DNA from: an uncultured Halobacteriovorax sp.
GTDB lineage: Bacteria; Bdellovibrionota; Bacteriovoracia; Bacteriovoracales; Bacteriovoracaceae
Length of the DNA: 64,000 nucleotides
Reading direction: 5' to 3'
Assembly: GCA_913061265.1 (NCBI GenBank)
Contig: CAJXVS010000002.1
Coordinates: forward strand, 558,001-622,000
In this document: positions 35,765 to 45,441 of the stretch, piece by piece
How the letters are laid out: each line of letters begins with the position of its first letter
Numbering within the stretch: the first letter of the stretch is position 1
Notes under the pieces: model-generated
What the model was told of the DNA's origin: nothing
Databases searched by the model: none
What the model saw: only the letters and a program-made list of their open reading frames with translations
Made by a program: the position numbers and the translations under genes

Positions 35765-37093
35765 ATGAAAGTTCTTCTCGTTTTACTCGGAATGATTTCC
35801 GTCGCCAATGGGGCCGGCTTAAATGCCCCCGATAATTTTGAACTAAAAAATAGAACGGCAGTCTTTGTCGACGTCACTGATATCAAGACTATCATTAAGT
35901 ATAATATCTCGACTTCAGAAGTTAGCGCTCAAAGTACAGTTAGCTTTGTTCAATCAGTTGAGGGAAGTCCTATTTTCGACCTCACACCAGAGACGACTAA
36001 GGTCTTGATTGACTCTAAAGAAACGACTCTTTCAAAGGCTTCTCTTCCTGGGAATGTGTCGACTGTACGAGTTCTTGGCCTTATTCTAAAGCCGGGAAAG
36101 CATCAGCTTTATGTTGAAAATAAGATCTCAAAGAATGTTCGCTTTTTAAGTTCTGGTGTTAAGAGTGCCTTTTGGATGAGTGATCTCTCTGACAGGCGAT
36201 ACTTAGAGCAATACCTCCCTGCAAATCTGGAGTATGACCAATATAAAGTGGACTTTGAAGTTGAGATCATTGGAAGCCCTAGCGAGCATCAGATTCTTGC
36301 CAACGGTGAAGTTAAGAAATTAGCGAAGAATCATTTTTCAATTTCGTTTCCAGATTATTACACGGCAAGCTCATTCTATTATCATTTAATGCCAGAGAAT
36401 TCTTTTAACGAAGAATCTTTTAATTTTAAGTCTGTTGATGGAAGAGATATTCCAGTTACAGTTTATAGTTCAAGTAGATTGGCTTCTTATATTAAAAGAA
36501 CAAAGTCTGTTCTTGCTGAACTAGAAGCTGATTACGGGCCATTTCCCCATAATAAGGTCGTCATCTATGGTGCCGGTAGTGGTGGTATGGAACATTGTGG
36601 TGCAACAATTACTAGTCTTTCAGCTTTAGGTCATGAATTAACCCATAGCTATTTTGCTAGAGGAATCATGCCGGCTAGAGGAAACGCTGGTTGGGTTGAT
36701 GAGGCCATCGCTAGCTGGAGAGACGGGGGTTATAGAGAGTATCAAACCAGAAGTCTTTCAAACTCACAAATGGCGGGACATTCTATTTATAGAAGAACTA
36801 CTGATAGGAATGCTTATAGTAAGGGAGCCCGTTTTATGGGTTATCTTCATGGGAAATTCTCTAGTGCTGGCGGACTAAAGCCTTTTTTAAAGAAATTTAA
36901 AGATGAAAGACTCTTTAAACCTTTTTTAACTAAGAACTTTCAGGATGATCTAGAAGCCCATTTTGGAGCCGAGTTATCTACTGAGTTTGACCGCTATATT
37001 TATGGAAACTCCAAGAGCCAGGTCTCAACTGAATCAATTGAGAATCCAAATCATCCCAAATTAAGTGAGCAAGAATTACTTAATCTTCTTTAA
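35765..37093 (+). CDS. Secreted M61/M1-like zinc metallopeptidase
   Basis: A 442-aa exported protein with a signal peptide (MKVLLVLLGMISVANGAG). ATG 35765 follows GGAGGGAG; the upstream frame from 35696 adds residues with no signal character. After a beta-rich N-terminal domain, the metal centre reads MEHCGATITSLSALGHELTHSYFARGIMPARGNAGWVDEAIASW: HELTH gives the HExxH motif and WVDEA supplies the downstream Glu, spaced as in gluzincins such as M61/M1. Probably digests peptides in the periplasm or outside. Confidence 0.8.
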   Translation: MKVLLVLLGMISVANGAGLNAPDNFELKNRTAVFVDVTDIKTIIKYNISTSEVSAQSTVSFVQSVEGSPIFDLTPETTKVLIDSKETTLSKASLPGNVSTVRVLGLILKPGKHQLYVENKISKNVRFLSSGVKSAFWMSDLSDRRYLEQYLPANLEYDQYKVDFEVEIIGSPSEHQILANGEVKKLAKNHFSISFPDYYTASSFYYHLMPENSFNEESFNFKSVDGRDIPVTVYSSSRLASYIKRTKSVLAELEADYGPFPHNKVVIYGAGSGGMEHCGATITSLSALGHELTHSYFARGIMPARGNAGWVDEAIASWRDGGYREYQTRSLSNSQMAGHSIYRRTTDRNAYSKGARFMGYLHGKFSSAGGLKPFLKKFKDERLFKPFLTKNFQDDLEAHFGAELSTEFDRYIYGNSKSQVSTESIENPNHPKLSEQELLNLL

Positions 37094-37102
37094 TTCATTT
37101 TT

Positions 37103-37124
37103 CGAGGTCTCAATTGAGGCCTCG
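37103..37124. terminator. Long palindromic hairpin after the metallopeptidase gene
   Basis: CGAGGTCTCAA pairs with TTGAGGCCTCG across the palindrome centre with a single G.T wobble. It lies 10 nt after the stop codon; only short T stretches follow, so it may terminate weakly or stabilise the 3' end. Confidence 0.5.
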
Positions 37125-37162
37125 CTATTTCTCTTTAGGCAATAATGAAGTAATATTTCTAT

Positions 37163-37729
37163 ATGAATTTTAAAGGACTTATCTTTATTTTATTTAGTAT
37201 GGTGTTTGCCTCAACAGCAATGGCAAAGAACCCTGTCGTTATTATTAAAACGACAGTAGGAACTTTGGAGGCTGAGCTCTATTTAGATAAATCACCCAAG
37301 AGCGTAGAGAACTTTTTAAGCTATGTTAAAGATGGTACCTACAACGGAACAATTTTTCATAGAGTTATAGAGGACTTTATTATCCAAGGGGGAAATTATG
37401 ATATTGAGCTTAATCCTCGTAAGAGGCGTGCGCCGGTTAAAAATGAAGCTGATAATGGTTTAAAGAATGTAAAAGGAACCTTATCAATGAGCCGAAGGAT
37501 TAAAAAAGACTCAGCTACAAATCAGTTCTTTATCAATATGAAAGATAATATCGTGCTTAATCATGTGGATAAAACAGATCAGGGCTTTGGTTACGCTGTC
37601 TTTGGTAAAATAACGAAAGGCAATAAGTACCTTGAAAAGATAAACTCAGTGAGTACACAAAGGCGCGGGGTATTCCCGAAGCTTCCAGTCAAGAATGTCG
37701 TCATCAAGTCTATAGTCCTCAAGAAATAA
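37163..37729 (+). CDS. Peptidyl-prolyl cis-trans isomerase, cyclophilin type, exported
   Basis: A 188-aa cyclophilin with an N-terminal signal peptide (FKGLIFILFSMVFASTAMA), so it acts in the periplasm. Hallmarks are TIFHRVIEDFIIQGGNY (active-site Arg, Phe and Gln), a short SATNQFFINMKDN and FGYAVFGKI. Length is typical for the exported type. It lacks a clear Shine-Dalgarno before ATG 37163. It sits alone between two secreted-protein genes. Confidence 0.93.
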   Translation: MNFKGLIFILFSMVFASTAMAKNPVVIIKTTVGTLEAELYLDKSPKSVENFLSYVKDGTYNGTIFHRVIEDFIIQGGNYDIELNPRKRRAPVKNEADNGLKNVKGTLSMSRRIKKDSATNQFFINMKDNIVLNHVDKTDQGFGYAVFGKITKGNKYLEKINSVSTQRRGVFPKLPVKNVVIKSIVLKK

Positions 37730-37860
37730 CACTCTGTATAAAGTAGATCACTTCATAATACCTTAGACTATAAAGAAAGCATTTTAGTTTAAGGAGTGAT
37801 GAGTCCGGTCTTTTTCGAACAATTCCTAAGATTCCTAACTAAGATTAAATCGAGGTAATA

Positions 37861-39138
37861 ATGAAGATATTAATTTCTCTATTCACTTTATTCTTTATAG
37901 GGAATGCTTCCGGAGCTTTAGAGCTTAAAGAAGAAATAGTTCTTGAAGAAAAAGTAGATTTTTTTGAGAAGGCAGTTGAGTTGCAAGTGAGAGTAGATAT
38001 GATTCAATCTTCAAAGTTTTGGAATGAAAATAAAGAACTCAATAGCATGGCCTTTGTCGATGTGCTTTGGAAGAAGGGATGGGATTCCCCAGCAAGCTCT
38101 GATCAAGAGCGTGTTCGCCGTTCATTAGAAAAAATTAATATTAATGATTTCGAACTAACAGATAAAATTAGACTCTTCTTGCTCGATGAAAAACTTGGTC
38201 GAAAGATTGCGTTTAATTCTGAATTTATGAGTGACCTCTTTAATAAAGCAGTTAGCGGAGATTTAGAACGCCGAGAAATCTACACCCTCTTAAACTATCA
38301 AGACTCTCTTCAGAACTTAGGTTTTGCAGATATTTTCAACGAAGTTGATAAGAAATATAGAGAAGATCTTTCACTTTACGAAGGGGCTAAAAACTCAAAT
38401 AAAGAAGAGCTTACAAAAGAAGAACTTCAAGACTTAGTTTTTCATGACTTAGACTTAGATGACTTTTCTCGAGGTAAGTATAGCTCTAAGCCTAAAATCT
38501 ATATGCTTTGCCGTCACGATAGAAACTTTCCTTGTATGATGGTGATGAAAGATTCAAAGAATGAACTTGTTAAGAATGATGATGGGTCAGTTTGGATGCA
38601 ATCAGCACTCGGTCTTGCCAGAAAGAACCGAGCCTATAATGTTAAGAATGGTTACACGCCAGCTGGAGTCTATACCATTGATTCAGTGATGCCAGAAGCA
38701 AACCGCCGAACAGTCTTTGGAAAGTACCGAAGATTAATCTTAAACTTTATTTCAAAAAGTAGAAATGAAGTCACCACTAAGAATCTTCTTCCTGAATCCG
38801 CTGAACTTAGTCTTTGGTGGAAACAAGCTGTAGTGGCCCGGGATATTGGGAGAAACCTACTTAGGATTCATGGAACTGGGCTTAGAAATAATAATCCATT
38901 ATCTTCTTATTACCCTTTTGTTCCTACTTCAGGTTGTATTGCTCAAAAGGAAAATACCTACCGTGGCGTAAAATATAAGAATCAAAGAAAGCTTCTTGAT
39001 GTCATGATGAAGGCCTCAGGTCTAAAAGTGAAGTATAAGAATGAAGTTAACTTAAAAGGTCTTCTCTACGTTGTTGAAGTTGATGGGGCTAAAAAAGAGA
39101 TGACTCGCTCTGATGTTGAGAATCTTTTAGATCTATAA
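37861..39138 (+). CDS. L,D-transpeptidase-like secreted protein (YkuD-type motif)
   Basis: A 425-aa exported protein (signal peptide MKILISLFTLFFIGNASGA). A helical N-terminal half is followed by a C-terminal domain with NGYTPAGVYTID, LLRIHGTG and PTSGCIA about 25 residues later. HG followed by SxGC is the catalytic pattern of YkuD L,D-transpeptidases, with Cys as nucleophile. Such enzymes remodel peptidoglycan and are used by predatory bacteria on prey walls. The HG-to-SGC gap is slightly longer than usual, so activity is probable but unproven. Confidence 0.7.
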   Translation: MKILISLFTLFFIGNASGALELKEEIVLEEKVDFFEKAVELQVRVDMIQSSKFWNENKELNSMAFVDVLWKKGWDSPASSDQERVRRSLEKININDFELTDKIRLFLLDEKLGRKIAFNSEFMSDLFNKAVSGDLERREIYTLLNYQDSLQNLGFADIFNEVDKKYREDLSLYEGAKNSNKEELTKEELQDLVFHDLDLDDFSRGKYSSKPKIYMLCRHDRNFPCMMVMKDSKNELVKNDDGSVWMQSALGLARKNRAYNVKNGYTPAGVYTIDSVMPEANRRTVFGKYRRLILNFISKSRNEVTTKNLLPESAELSLWWKQAVVARDIGRNLLRIHGTGLRNNNPLSSYYPFVPTSGCIAQKENTYRGVKYKNQRKLLDVMMKASGLKVKYKNEVNLKGLLYVVEVDGAKKEMTRSDVENLLDL

Positions 39139-39139
39139 A

Positions 39140-40183
39140 CTAATAATACTCGGGAGTCTGTGAGTCTTGAATAAGGCCTATTTGCTCCCTAAGATCCGCT
39201 GTCTGTGTTTCCCAATAGGCTTCTGTGCCAAACTGAGGAAAAGCATTCTTAAAAGAAGGATCTTCCCATCTTTTAGTAATCCAAGCTGTAAAATGAATAT
39301 ACCTAAGGGTTCGGAGAGGCTCTACTAGCTTTAGTGATGAATAATCAAAGTGAGCAATTTCATCATAGGCACCTAGAAGTAAGTTTCTTTGGCTCATCGC
39401 CTCTCGATCGCGTCCTGGAATTAAAAGCCAAATATCTTGAACAGGAAAGCCTCTGACCATATCATCAAAGTCTACAAAGAATGGTTTTGCTACTTCAGAG
39501 CCTAAGTCCCATAGAACATTTCCCCAATGACAGTCTCCATGAATTCGCTGTAATTCTCGCCCTTCAAATAATGGGGAGCTAAGGCTTACAATCTGATTCA
39601 CATAATTGGTATAGGTCTCTCTTAAATGATTAGGAAGCACATCAGCCTCAAGAATCATTTCAAGGTTTCCTTCGCCATAGGTCTTTGGTGTTAATTGAAC
39701 TCTATGAGAGGCGACTTTTTGTTTTCCAACAGTATGGAGCCTTGCTAATGTTCTTCCTAGAATTTCAATCTCTTCGTCTTGGAGCTCGTCTTTATGGCGG
39801 CCACCTTTCTTAGGAAAGAGGCAAAAAAGAAGTCCGGTCTCTTTATGAGTAAAAACAGATTCCCCATTATGCATAATGGGAGCGATGGCCGGAATCTCAG
39901 CTTTTATTAAGTCATTGAGAAAGTCATGCTCTTCTTGGATCTGTTCTTTATTCCATCTACCAGGGCGGTAGAACTTGCTGATAACAAAGTTCTCTGAGGG
40001 AGTCTTAGCATCAGGGTTTTCAATCTCAATTTCATAAACTCTATTTTCCATAGAGTTAAGAGGAAGAGTCCGGCCAGTTGGCCTTAGATCGAAATACTCC
40101 ACCGCGTCCATAATGGCTTCCGGTGTCAGTTTATAAAAATATTCAGTCTCTTTGTTTCCCCAGTGCATGGTGGGAGTATACAT
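39140..40183 (-). CDS. srkA: SrkA/YihE-like stress response kinase
   Basis: A 347-aa aminoglycoside-phosphotransferase-fold Ser/Thr kinase. The N-terminus has LTPEAIMDAVEYFDLRPTGR. The lysine-bearing strand lies near residue 70, the catalytic loop is IHGDCHWGNVLW near 213-224, and the metal motif is FFVDFDDMVRGFPVQDIW near 235-252. The layout matches E. coli SrkA (328 aa), a kinase that protects from stress-induced death. It converges on the L,D-transpeptidase gene with stops 2 nt apart. Confidence 0.9.
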   Translation of the reverse strand: MYTPTMHWGNKETEYFYKLTPEAIMDAVEYFDLRPTGRTLPLNSMENRVYEIEIENPDAKTPSENFVISKFYRPGRWNKEQIQEEHDFLNDLIKAEIPAIAPIMHNGESVFTHKETGLLFCLFPKKGGRHKDELQDEEIEILGRTLARLHTVGKQKVASHRVQLTPKTYGEGNLEMILEADVLPNHLRETYTNYVNQIVSLSSPLFEGRELQRIHGDCHWGNVLWDLGSEVAKPFFVDFDDMVRGFPVQDIWLLIPGRDREAMSQRNLLLGAYDEIAHFDYSSLKLVEPLRTLRYIHFTAWITKRWEDPSFKNAFPQFGTEAYWETQTADLREQIGLIQDSQTPEYY

Positions 40184-40199
40184 AAAAATGCCTAATAGG

Positions 40200-40212
40200 G
40201 CTTAAATTAAGC
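40200..40212. promoter_or_regulatory. Palindrome in the srkA / Rieske 1 divergent promoter
   Basis: GCTTAA (40200-40205) and TTAAGC (40207-40212) around a single A, in the 168-nt divergent region. Further on lie TTGTA-GTGT-TACAA (40285-40298) and a hairpin AGCCC/GGGCT (40310-40327) just before the Rieske start. Operator or leader structure; not tested. Confidence 0.35.
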
Positions 40213-40351
40213 TCCAAGGAATCTAAAATAAGTCACTTAGAAAGGCTATTGTGAACTCTCAAGAATCTCTTTTAATTAAGCGACTTGTAGTGTTACAATT
40301 TTCTCCGAAAGCCCATCTGGAAGGGCTGATCTAGAATTTAAGGATGATGCC

Positions 40352-41512
40352 GTGACTGATATGTTATGCGATTTGAATCAAACAACTCAGCCCATTAGAG
40401 AGTTAAAGACTTTTAATAATTGGGATGTGGTTCCTAAGGGTTGGTATGCCGCCTATAAATCTAAAGATCTAAAAACTAAAAAACCTATTACTAAGAAAAT
40501 CTGTGGCCACCAAGTTGTGCTTTTTAGAACAGAGTCTGGTGAGGCCAAGTGCCTAGATGCCTTTTGTCCCCATATGGGTATGAATCTAGCTAAAGAGGGT
40601 AAGGTCATCGGCGAGGACATCCGCTGTTTCTTTCATCACTGGAAATTTAATGGAGATGGGGATTGCACTGACATTCCCTGTGTTCATGGCAAATCAACTT
40701 CAAGCATGGTGAAAAGGGCCAAGACAATGGCCTATCCTGTTGAAGAGAAATACGGTTACGTATGGGTCTTCTCTGATCCGGTTGCCACTCACCCTGTCTT
40801 TGAGATTCCTGAGCTCGAAGGGCAGGAAGTCATGTTCACTCATCTTGAGCCTTTTAATAGAGTGGCTCATCCTCATATCACAATGATGAACTCAATTGAT
40901 GAACAACATATGAGAACTGTTCATAAGCTTTCTGTGAAGTTAAATGTTGAGCATTGGACTAAAGGGAAGCGCTTTTTTATTGGTTTTAATGGTCCAGTTC
41001 TGACTGATACTTTTATTGGGAAATGCCATAAATTCTTCTTTGGAGACTCTTATAGAAGCTCTGTTTTATTTGAAGACGGAAACCTTGGATTGTTAACGAC
41101 GGGTATCGATATAAAGTTTCTCAATAGATGGAAGATTCCTACTGGCTATTTTATCTTTTCGCATACTTTTATTGAAAAAGGTAAGAATCAAGTCATTCCT
41201 ATTATCGTGACTCCTAGAAGAAAAGGAATCACTGGCTTTCTTTTTTCTTGGGCCTACTTAAGGCTTAATAAGATTTGCATGAAGTACCTTGCTCATCAAG
41301 ATGGGAAGATTATCTATGGCAACTTAAGGTTTCGCCAAGATGGACTTCTCCCTGGGATCGATGGTCCAACAGCAAAATGGATCAGCTTTGTTAATAAGGA
41401 AATTGAGCCTTCTATCTGGTCAAAGTCATTGCTTAGGAAAAAGACCGACAAAGATGAGCCTCTCCAGAAAATAGAGAGCAACTTTAACGAGGTTACTTCG
41501 CAGGATCATTAG
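40352..41512 (+). CDS. Rieske non-heme iron oxygenase 1
   Basis: A 386-aa oxygenase alpha-subunit-like protein. The Rieske 2Fe-2S centre is C72-x-H74 (CPHMG) and C92-x2-H95 (CFFHHW). The mononuclear iron site follows as D183-x2-H186-x4-H191 in NSIDEQHMRTVH, with a conserved late Asp (GIDGPTAKWI) as likely third ligand. The residue after the second Rieske His is His, where most relatives have Gly. Start GTG 40352 has AAGGA 8 nt upstream. It converges on the RND gene with a 20-nt overlap. Paralogous to the proteins at 45462, 49497 and 50591. Substrate unknown. Confidence 0.9.
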   Translation: MTDMLCDLNQTTQPIRELKTFNNWDVVPKGWYAAYKSKDLKTKKPITKKICGHQVVLFRTESGEAKCLDAFCPHMGMNLAKEGKVIGEDIRCFFHHWKFNGDGDCTDIPCVHGKSTSSMVKRAKTMAYPVEEKYGYVWVFSDPVATHPVFEIPELEGQEVMFTHLEPFNRVAHPHITMMNSIDEQHMRTVHKLSVKLNVEHWTKGKRFFIGFNGPVLTDTFIGKCHKFFFGDSYRSSVLFEDGNLGLLTTGIDIKFLNRWKIPTGYFIFSHTFIEKGKNQVIPIIVTPRRKGITGFLFSWAYLRLNKICMKYLAHQDGKIIYGNLRFRQDGLLPGIDGPTAKWISFVNKEIEPSIWSKSLLRKKTDKDEPLQKIESNFNEVTSQDH

Positions 41513-43706
41513 ATTTCTTTTCAAAGAGTAAAAAGAGAGCGGGCAAGAGTAGAAAGTCCGCCGCTAATGCAAAAATAAGAGAAAAGATAACCACTCCACC
41601 TACCAAATAAAAGATCTTAAGATCGGCAAAGAAAAAGGCCGGAAAACTTAGAGAGAATATTAATGTCGTTGCTAGAAGGGCTTTAGAAGTTGAAGCAAAA
41701 GCCGCTCGAATATTTTCTTTCATATCTTTATTGATAAGGGCATTTTTTTTAAGCGCCCATAAAAAATGAATCGTATCATCCACAGCAATCCCTAAAGTAA
41801 TACAAATCATTAAAACTAAATTACTATCAATAGTCATCCCAAGGATATTTAGGAAACCACAAATAAAGAGTAAGGGGAAAAGATTCGGAAGCATTCCTAA
41901 GGCTGCCCATTTGAATGACTTAAAGATTAATAAAAAGATTAGGAAGATAATAAAGAAGCTAAAAATAATTGAAATCAAAAAGTTCTTAACGAGCTTATTA
42001 AAAACAAAGTTTCTAAGTGTGATGAAGCCTCGCTGCTCGATTATAAAGAACTCTTTGTACTCGGCAGATAAGGTATCTATTTTAACAACAAGTTCTTTTG
42101 CTACCTTTGAAGAAGTTGTCTCTAAAAAGGCAATGGCTCGATGGACACCTCTTTTACTATCATAGAAGTTTGAAAAGGCTCCATAGTTGACCATCATAGA
42201 AGTAAGACTTTCTATCCTCTGTTCTTTATCACTTTCAATTTGGTCAAAACTAGATCTGACATAATCGTAATAACCATTGAAAGACTTAACATAAGAGATT
42301 GAAGGAATCGCTTGAATCTTACTCTCAAATTCACTGATCTTTTGATGAATAATTGGGGTAGTGAATGAATCTGATTTCTTGATTAGTGAGTAAGTTAAAT
42401 CAACACTCCCTAAGAAACTAAACTTTTCTTGGAACTTGTTAACTGATTTAGTCAATGGATGATCGTTATTGAACTTGTCGTAGAAGTTGTCATCGATGGT
42501 TAAGTCTTTGGCAAAGAAAGAGAAGATAACAGAAGTGATGATAAAGAGGCCTGCGGTCATCTTCGGAGCGGCAAGAACTTTTTCAACAATGATACTAGTG
42601 TTAAAGCCCGGTAGCTGAATCTTAAAATCATTCTTTAAATCAAAGAGCTTTATGAGAACGGGGAGTAAATAGAAAGTCAGAAGAAAGCAAAAGAGTGTTC
42701 CAAAGCTAGCATAGATTCCTAAGTTACTTACAGGGACGATACTATTTGGGATCAGTGAGAGAAAACTAATGGCAGTCGTTATGGACGTTAATAAGCAAGG
42801 GGTAAAAATCTCAGACTTAACAAAAGCTATCTTTGAGAGGGGATCTTCTGTTTTTGTCTTCAAATAAACAGAGAAATAATGAACAAGATCTGAAGTAGCG
42901 ACGACCAAGATGAAGAACATGGCAAAGCCACTATAGGGGCTAACGCCTCCTTCCATAAAGACAATCAGGTTAATAACACCGGCATAAGAAGTGAGCATGA
43001 TAAAGGAGAAGAGAAAAAGAACCTTTAAAGACTTAAAGAGAAAAAGGATCAGGAGGGCTAAAGAGAGAAAAAGAATAGGAGTCAAGATGACTTGATTTTT
43101 TATTGTATCAAGAAAGTAATAGTACTGAGCTACCTTTGTTCCTATAGCATGGATCTTAAGTCCTTTTGATTGATTTTCAAGTTGGTTTAAAAAGCTTAAG
43201 AACTTCTTAATATTGGCCCGCTCATCTTTGATGTTCTTAAAGCTTCTAAAGTCTCCTGAGATTAAAAGGGAGGTGCCATCTTTACTAACTAAAGTGTTAG
43301 TTAAAAACTCTTTCTTCAATTCATTTTTTAATTCGGTTGAGAACTTTCCTGATTCACTTATAAAGGGATGAAGTCTTACATAGTCTCCTTCGACCTTTAA
43401 AAACTCTTCAGAGTTTAAGCTTCTAAGTTTTGAGACGATATTTCTTCTTCGAAGGCTTAAGTGAATAGACTCTAGTGCCTCAAAGCTCTTTAGCTCTGAG
43501 AAAGCGTCCTCCATTTCTACTAAAATATAAAAAGAGTACTCATCATCAAAGGACTTACTATAATTTTCAAATTCTATTCGAACAGGGCTAGATTCCCTAA
43601 GAAGCTCACCTAGTTTGAAAGGGAGAGTATGCCGACCTAAGTATAGAGAAGTAGTAACAAAACTAAGTCCAGCGAGAATGACTAATGCTTTTTTAAAGTT
43701 GAGCAT
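41493..43706 (-). CDS. RND/MMPL family exporter
   Basis: A 737-aa membrane protein with two repeats, each a TM helix, a large periplasmic loop and five more helices. The first loop spans about residues 30-195 and the second about 400-560. Helix segments carry SYAGVINLIVFM and IAVDDTIHFLWAL, the usual D-containing TM4/TM10-type motifs of MMPL/HpnN-like transporters. This clade often moves lipids or hopanoids, so export of the locus product is plausible. The gene ends inside Rieske 1 on the other strand. Confidence 0.85.
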   Translation of the reverse strand: MLNFKKALVILAGLSFVTTSLYLGRHTLPFKLGELLRESSPVRIEFENYSKSFDDEYSFYILVEMEDAFSELKSFEALESIHLSLRRRNIVSKLRSLNSEEFLKVEGDYVRLHPFISESGKFSTELKNELKKEFLTNTLVSKDGTSLLISGDFRSFKNIKDERANIKKFLSFLNQLENQSKGLKIHAIGTKVAQYYYFLDTIKNQVILTPILFLSLALLILFLFKSLKVLFLFSFIMLTSYAGVINLIVFMEGGVSPYSGFAMFFILVVATSDLVHYFSVYLKTKTEDPLSKIAFVKSEIFTPCLLTSITTAISFLSLIPNSIVPVSNLGIYASFGTLFCFLLTFYLLPVLIKLFDLKNDFKIQLPGFNTSIIVEKVLAAPKMTAGLFIITSVIFSFFAKDLTIDDNFYDKFNNDHPLTKSVNKFQEKFSFLGSVDLTYSLIKKSDSFTTPIIHQKISEFESKIQAIPSISYVKSFNGYYDYVRSSFDQIESDKEQRIESLTSMMVNYGAFSNFYDSKRGVHRAIAFLETTSSKVAKELVVKIDTLSAEYKEFFIIEQRGFITLRNFVFNKLVKNFLISIIFSFFIIFLIFLLIFKSFKWAALGMLPNLFPLLFICGFLNILGMTIDSNLVLMICITLGIAVDDTIHFLWALKKNALINKDMKENIRAAFASTSKALLATTLIFSLSFPAFFFADLKIFYLVGGVVIFSLIFALAADFLLLPALFLLFEKKSNDPAK

Positions 43707-43802
43707 AGAATTCAGGTATAGATTTCCACTATGAAGTTAAAAACCTATCATATACAATTATCTTGAATTAGCTAACCTATAAGTAGGTAAGGGGTCTTTT
43801 GA

Positions 43803-45260
43803 ATGTATAAATGGATGATGGTTGGATGTTTTTTTATCGCTGGTTTTGTTAGTTTTATCACTTATCAAAATAGCGGACCTGATGCTGAGAGGACAATCTC
43901 TTCAGAGACTGAAGATTTCTCAACTGTTAAGGCTGAGGCCGATGCCATCAAAGCGGTAAATAGAGAAATTATTTCTATTAACCACAAAGATCAATTGAAC
44001 GGAAAGATTGATCAAATTCAAAAACTCTCAAATGCTCACCCTGAGTGGCAAGTTCTTAAGCTCTATGCTGCTCTAACAAAGCCACTTAAAAAATTAGAAG
44101 GAATCATGTGGAGGCTTAGACCAGTTGTTGAGTCTTGTGGTGCCTGCCATGTCTCAGCAGTTTCAGCCATTAGAAAAGGCTACTATCAAAAGTATATGAC
44201 TGGTCCTCACTTAGGTGCCATTCTTGATTATGTTGTTGAGCCAACCTTGAGCTTCGATCAATTTGAAACAATTAGAGATGTTCAAGACTTTGCCGTAAAT
44301 CATATCGCTCCAGAATTTGAGGGAGAGAATGGTTCTCTTAAAAAGCTTCAAGAGATCATCGCTTCAACTGAACCAGGTTTCTTTATGGAGTTTGACGCTT
44401 ACCTAGGAAGCGGTTTCTCGGAAGGAAAAAGATTTATCTCTGATAAGAAGCGTTTTTCAATTGTTACCAAAGGAAACCTATACGGGCTAGAAGCCAGTCT
44501 ACAAGGTGGTTTGGCAGCTGTTCATTTCTTTAGAAACTATGATTTAGATGATGGCGTTAAGTTCATCAATACGATGGTAAAGAAAACAGCTCTTAATAAT
44601 GTCTTTGGTAAACTACCTAAAGACGTAACACCAATTGAAACTCTAAGTATTCTAGGGAAAAGAAAGTACCGTGACTTTGGTAAGTCTAGAACTAAGAATG
44701 GTTATACTCCTGAATCAATCCAGGCCAACCTAGACTTAGCTTTCACTTATTACAAAGCAAGTATCGATAGTAGGCTAAGTTCTTTAGAAGAATCAATGGC
44801 CCAGGTTGATGAAAAGAATGATTCTGATTACCTTATAAGTTCTAAGGCCCTTAAATTAAATTACGATGGAAACGTCTCTAAGCTTAAAGAAAAAGTGAGA
44901 ATCCTAGAGAACGCGACAGCCGGGAACGCAACAATCGTAACGAGCCCTAAGACAGGAAAGCAGTTCAAGATTAACCCAAAGGCGATCTTCACTTACCATA
45001 GTGACATCAAGTCTTTCTTACCTGAGAAGTCATTCAAGTCTAAAGACAGAGAGCTTAATAAGAAGCTTAAGAACTCTAAAGGGATCTCTAGAGACTTTAA
45101 GTCTTGGGACTATGAGTATGGTCTTCCGAATGCTTGGAAAGACGCTACCTTTGCTGGACTTCTACCTGAAGCTACCAATGCAAACCTATATGAAATCCTT
45201 CGTAGCTTAAGATTAACTCCTGCTACTGAGGCCATTGCTGGATTAATCCCAGCTCCATAA
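43803..45260 (+). CDS. Membrane-anchored c-type cytochrome-like protein
   Basis: A 485-aa protein with one N-terminal TM helix (MYKWMMVGCFFIAGFVSFITY) and an exported body. One haem c attachment motif, CGACH near residue 115, lies in a helical segment (LRPVVESCGACHVSAVSAI). The rest is helical with no further CxxCH. It might shuttle electrons in the periplasm or be a structural haem protein. AAGGGG precedes ATG 43803. A terminator-like hairpin follows 12 nt after the stop. Its position between Rieske 1 and the oxygenase operon suggests, but does not prove, a shared process. Confidence 0.7.
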   Translation: MYKWMMVGCFFIAGFVSFITYQNSGPDAERTISSETEDFSTVKAEADAIKAVNREIISINHKDQLNGKIDQIQKLSNAHPEWQVLKLYAALTKPLKKLEGIMWRLRPVVESCGACHVSAVSAIRKGYYQKYMTGPHLGAILDYVVEPTLSFDQFETIRDVQDFAVNHIAPEFEGENGSLKKLQEIIASTEPGFFMEFDAYLGSGFSEGKRFISDKKRFSIVTKGNLYGLEASLQGGLAAVHFFRNYDLDDGVKFINTMVKKTALNNVFGKLPKDVTPIETLSILGKRKYRDFGKSRTKNGYTPESIQANLDLAFTYYKASIDSRLSSLEESMAQVDEKNDSDYLISSKALKLNYDGNVSKLKEKVRILENATAGNATIVTSPKTGKQFKINPKAIFTYHSDIKSFLPEKSFKSKDRELNKKLKNSKGISRDFKSWDYEYGLPNAWKDATFAGLLPEATNANLYEILRSLRLTPATEAIAGLIPAP

Positions 45261-45271
45261 CCGACGATCTC

Positions 45272-45293
45272 GGGGGTCTTTTAAGGCCCCTTT
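45272..45293 (+). terminator. Intrinsic terminator after the cytochrome-like gene
   Basis: GGGGTC (45273-45278) pairs with GGCCCC (45285-45290), with one T.G wobble and a TTTTAA loop, then TTT. It is 12 nt beyond the stop codon of the c-type cytochrome-like gene. Confidence 0.6.
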
Positions 45294-45418
45294 CTTAAGC
45301 CCCTAAAATCAGACAAACAAACCCCCATTAAGAACTCGATCGTTTTAGTCAAGTATGGCCCCTGCAGTTTTTTATCCTGTTTTCCTCAGGTATTTCTATG
45401 GTAGTATTTTGTGAGTTG

Positions 45419-45441
45419 AAAGTGCCCCTACGGGGCGTTTT
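45419..45441 (+). promoter_or_regulatory. GC-rich hairpin with T run in the leader of Rieske 2
   Basis: AAAGTGCCCC (45419-45428) pairs with GGGGCGTTTT (45432-45441) across a 3-nt loop, with two wobbles. The right arm is a T run, so this looks like an intrinsic terminator. It is only 20 nt before the first gene of the eight-gene operon, and a separate terminator already follows the upstream gene. A leader attenuator is therefore possible. Confidence 0.5.

Noticed and set aside
41911-42165. Plus-strand Lys-rich frame inside the RND gene
   Set aside because: Antisense shadow of a well-supported membrane protein gene.
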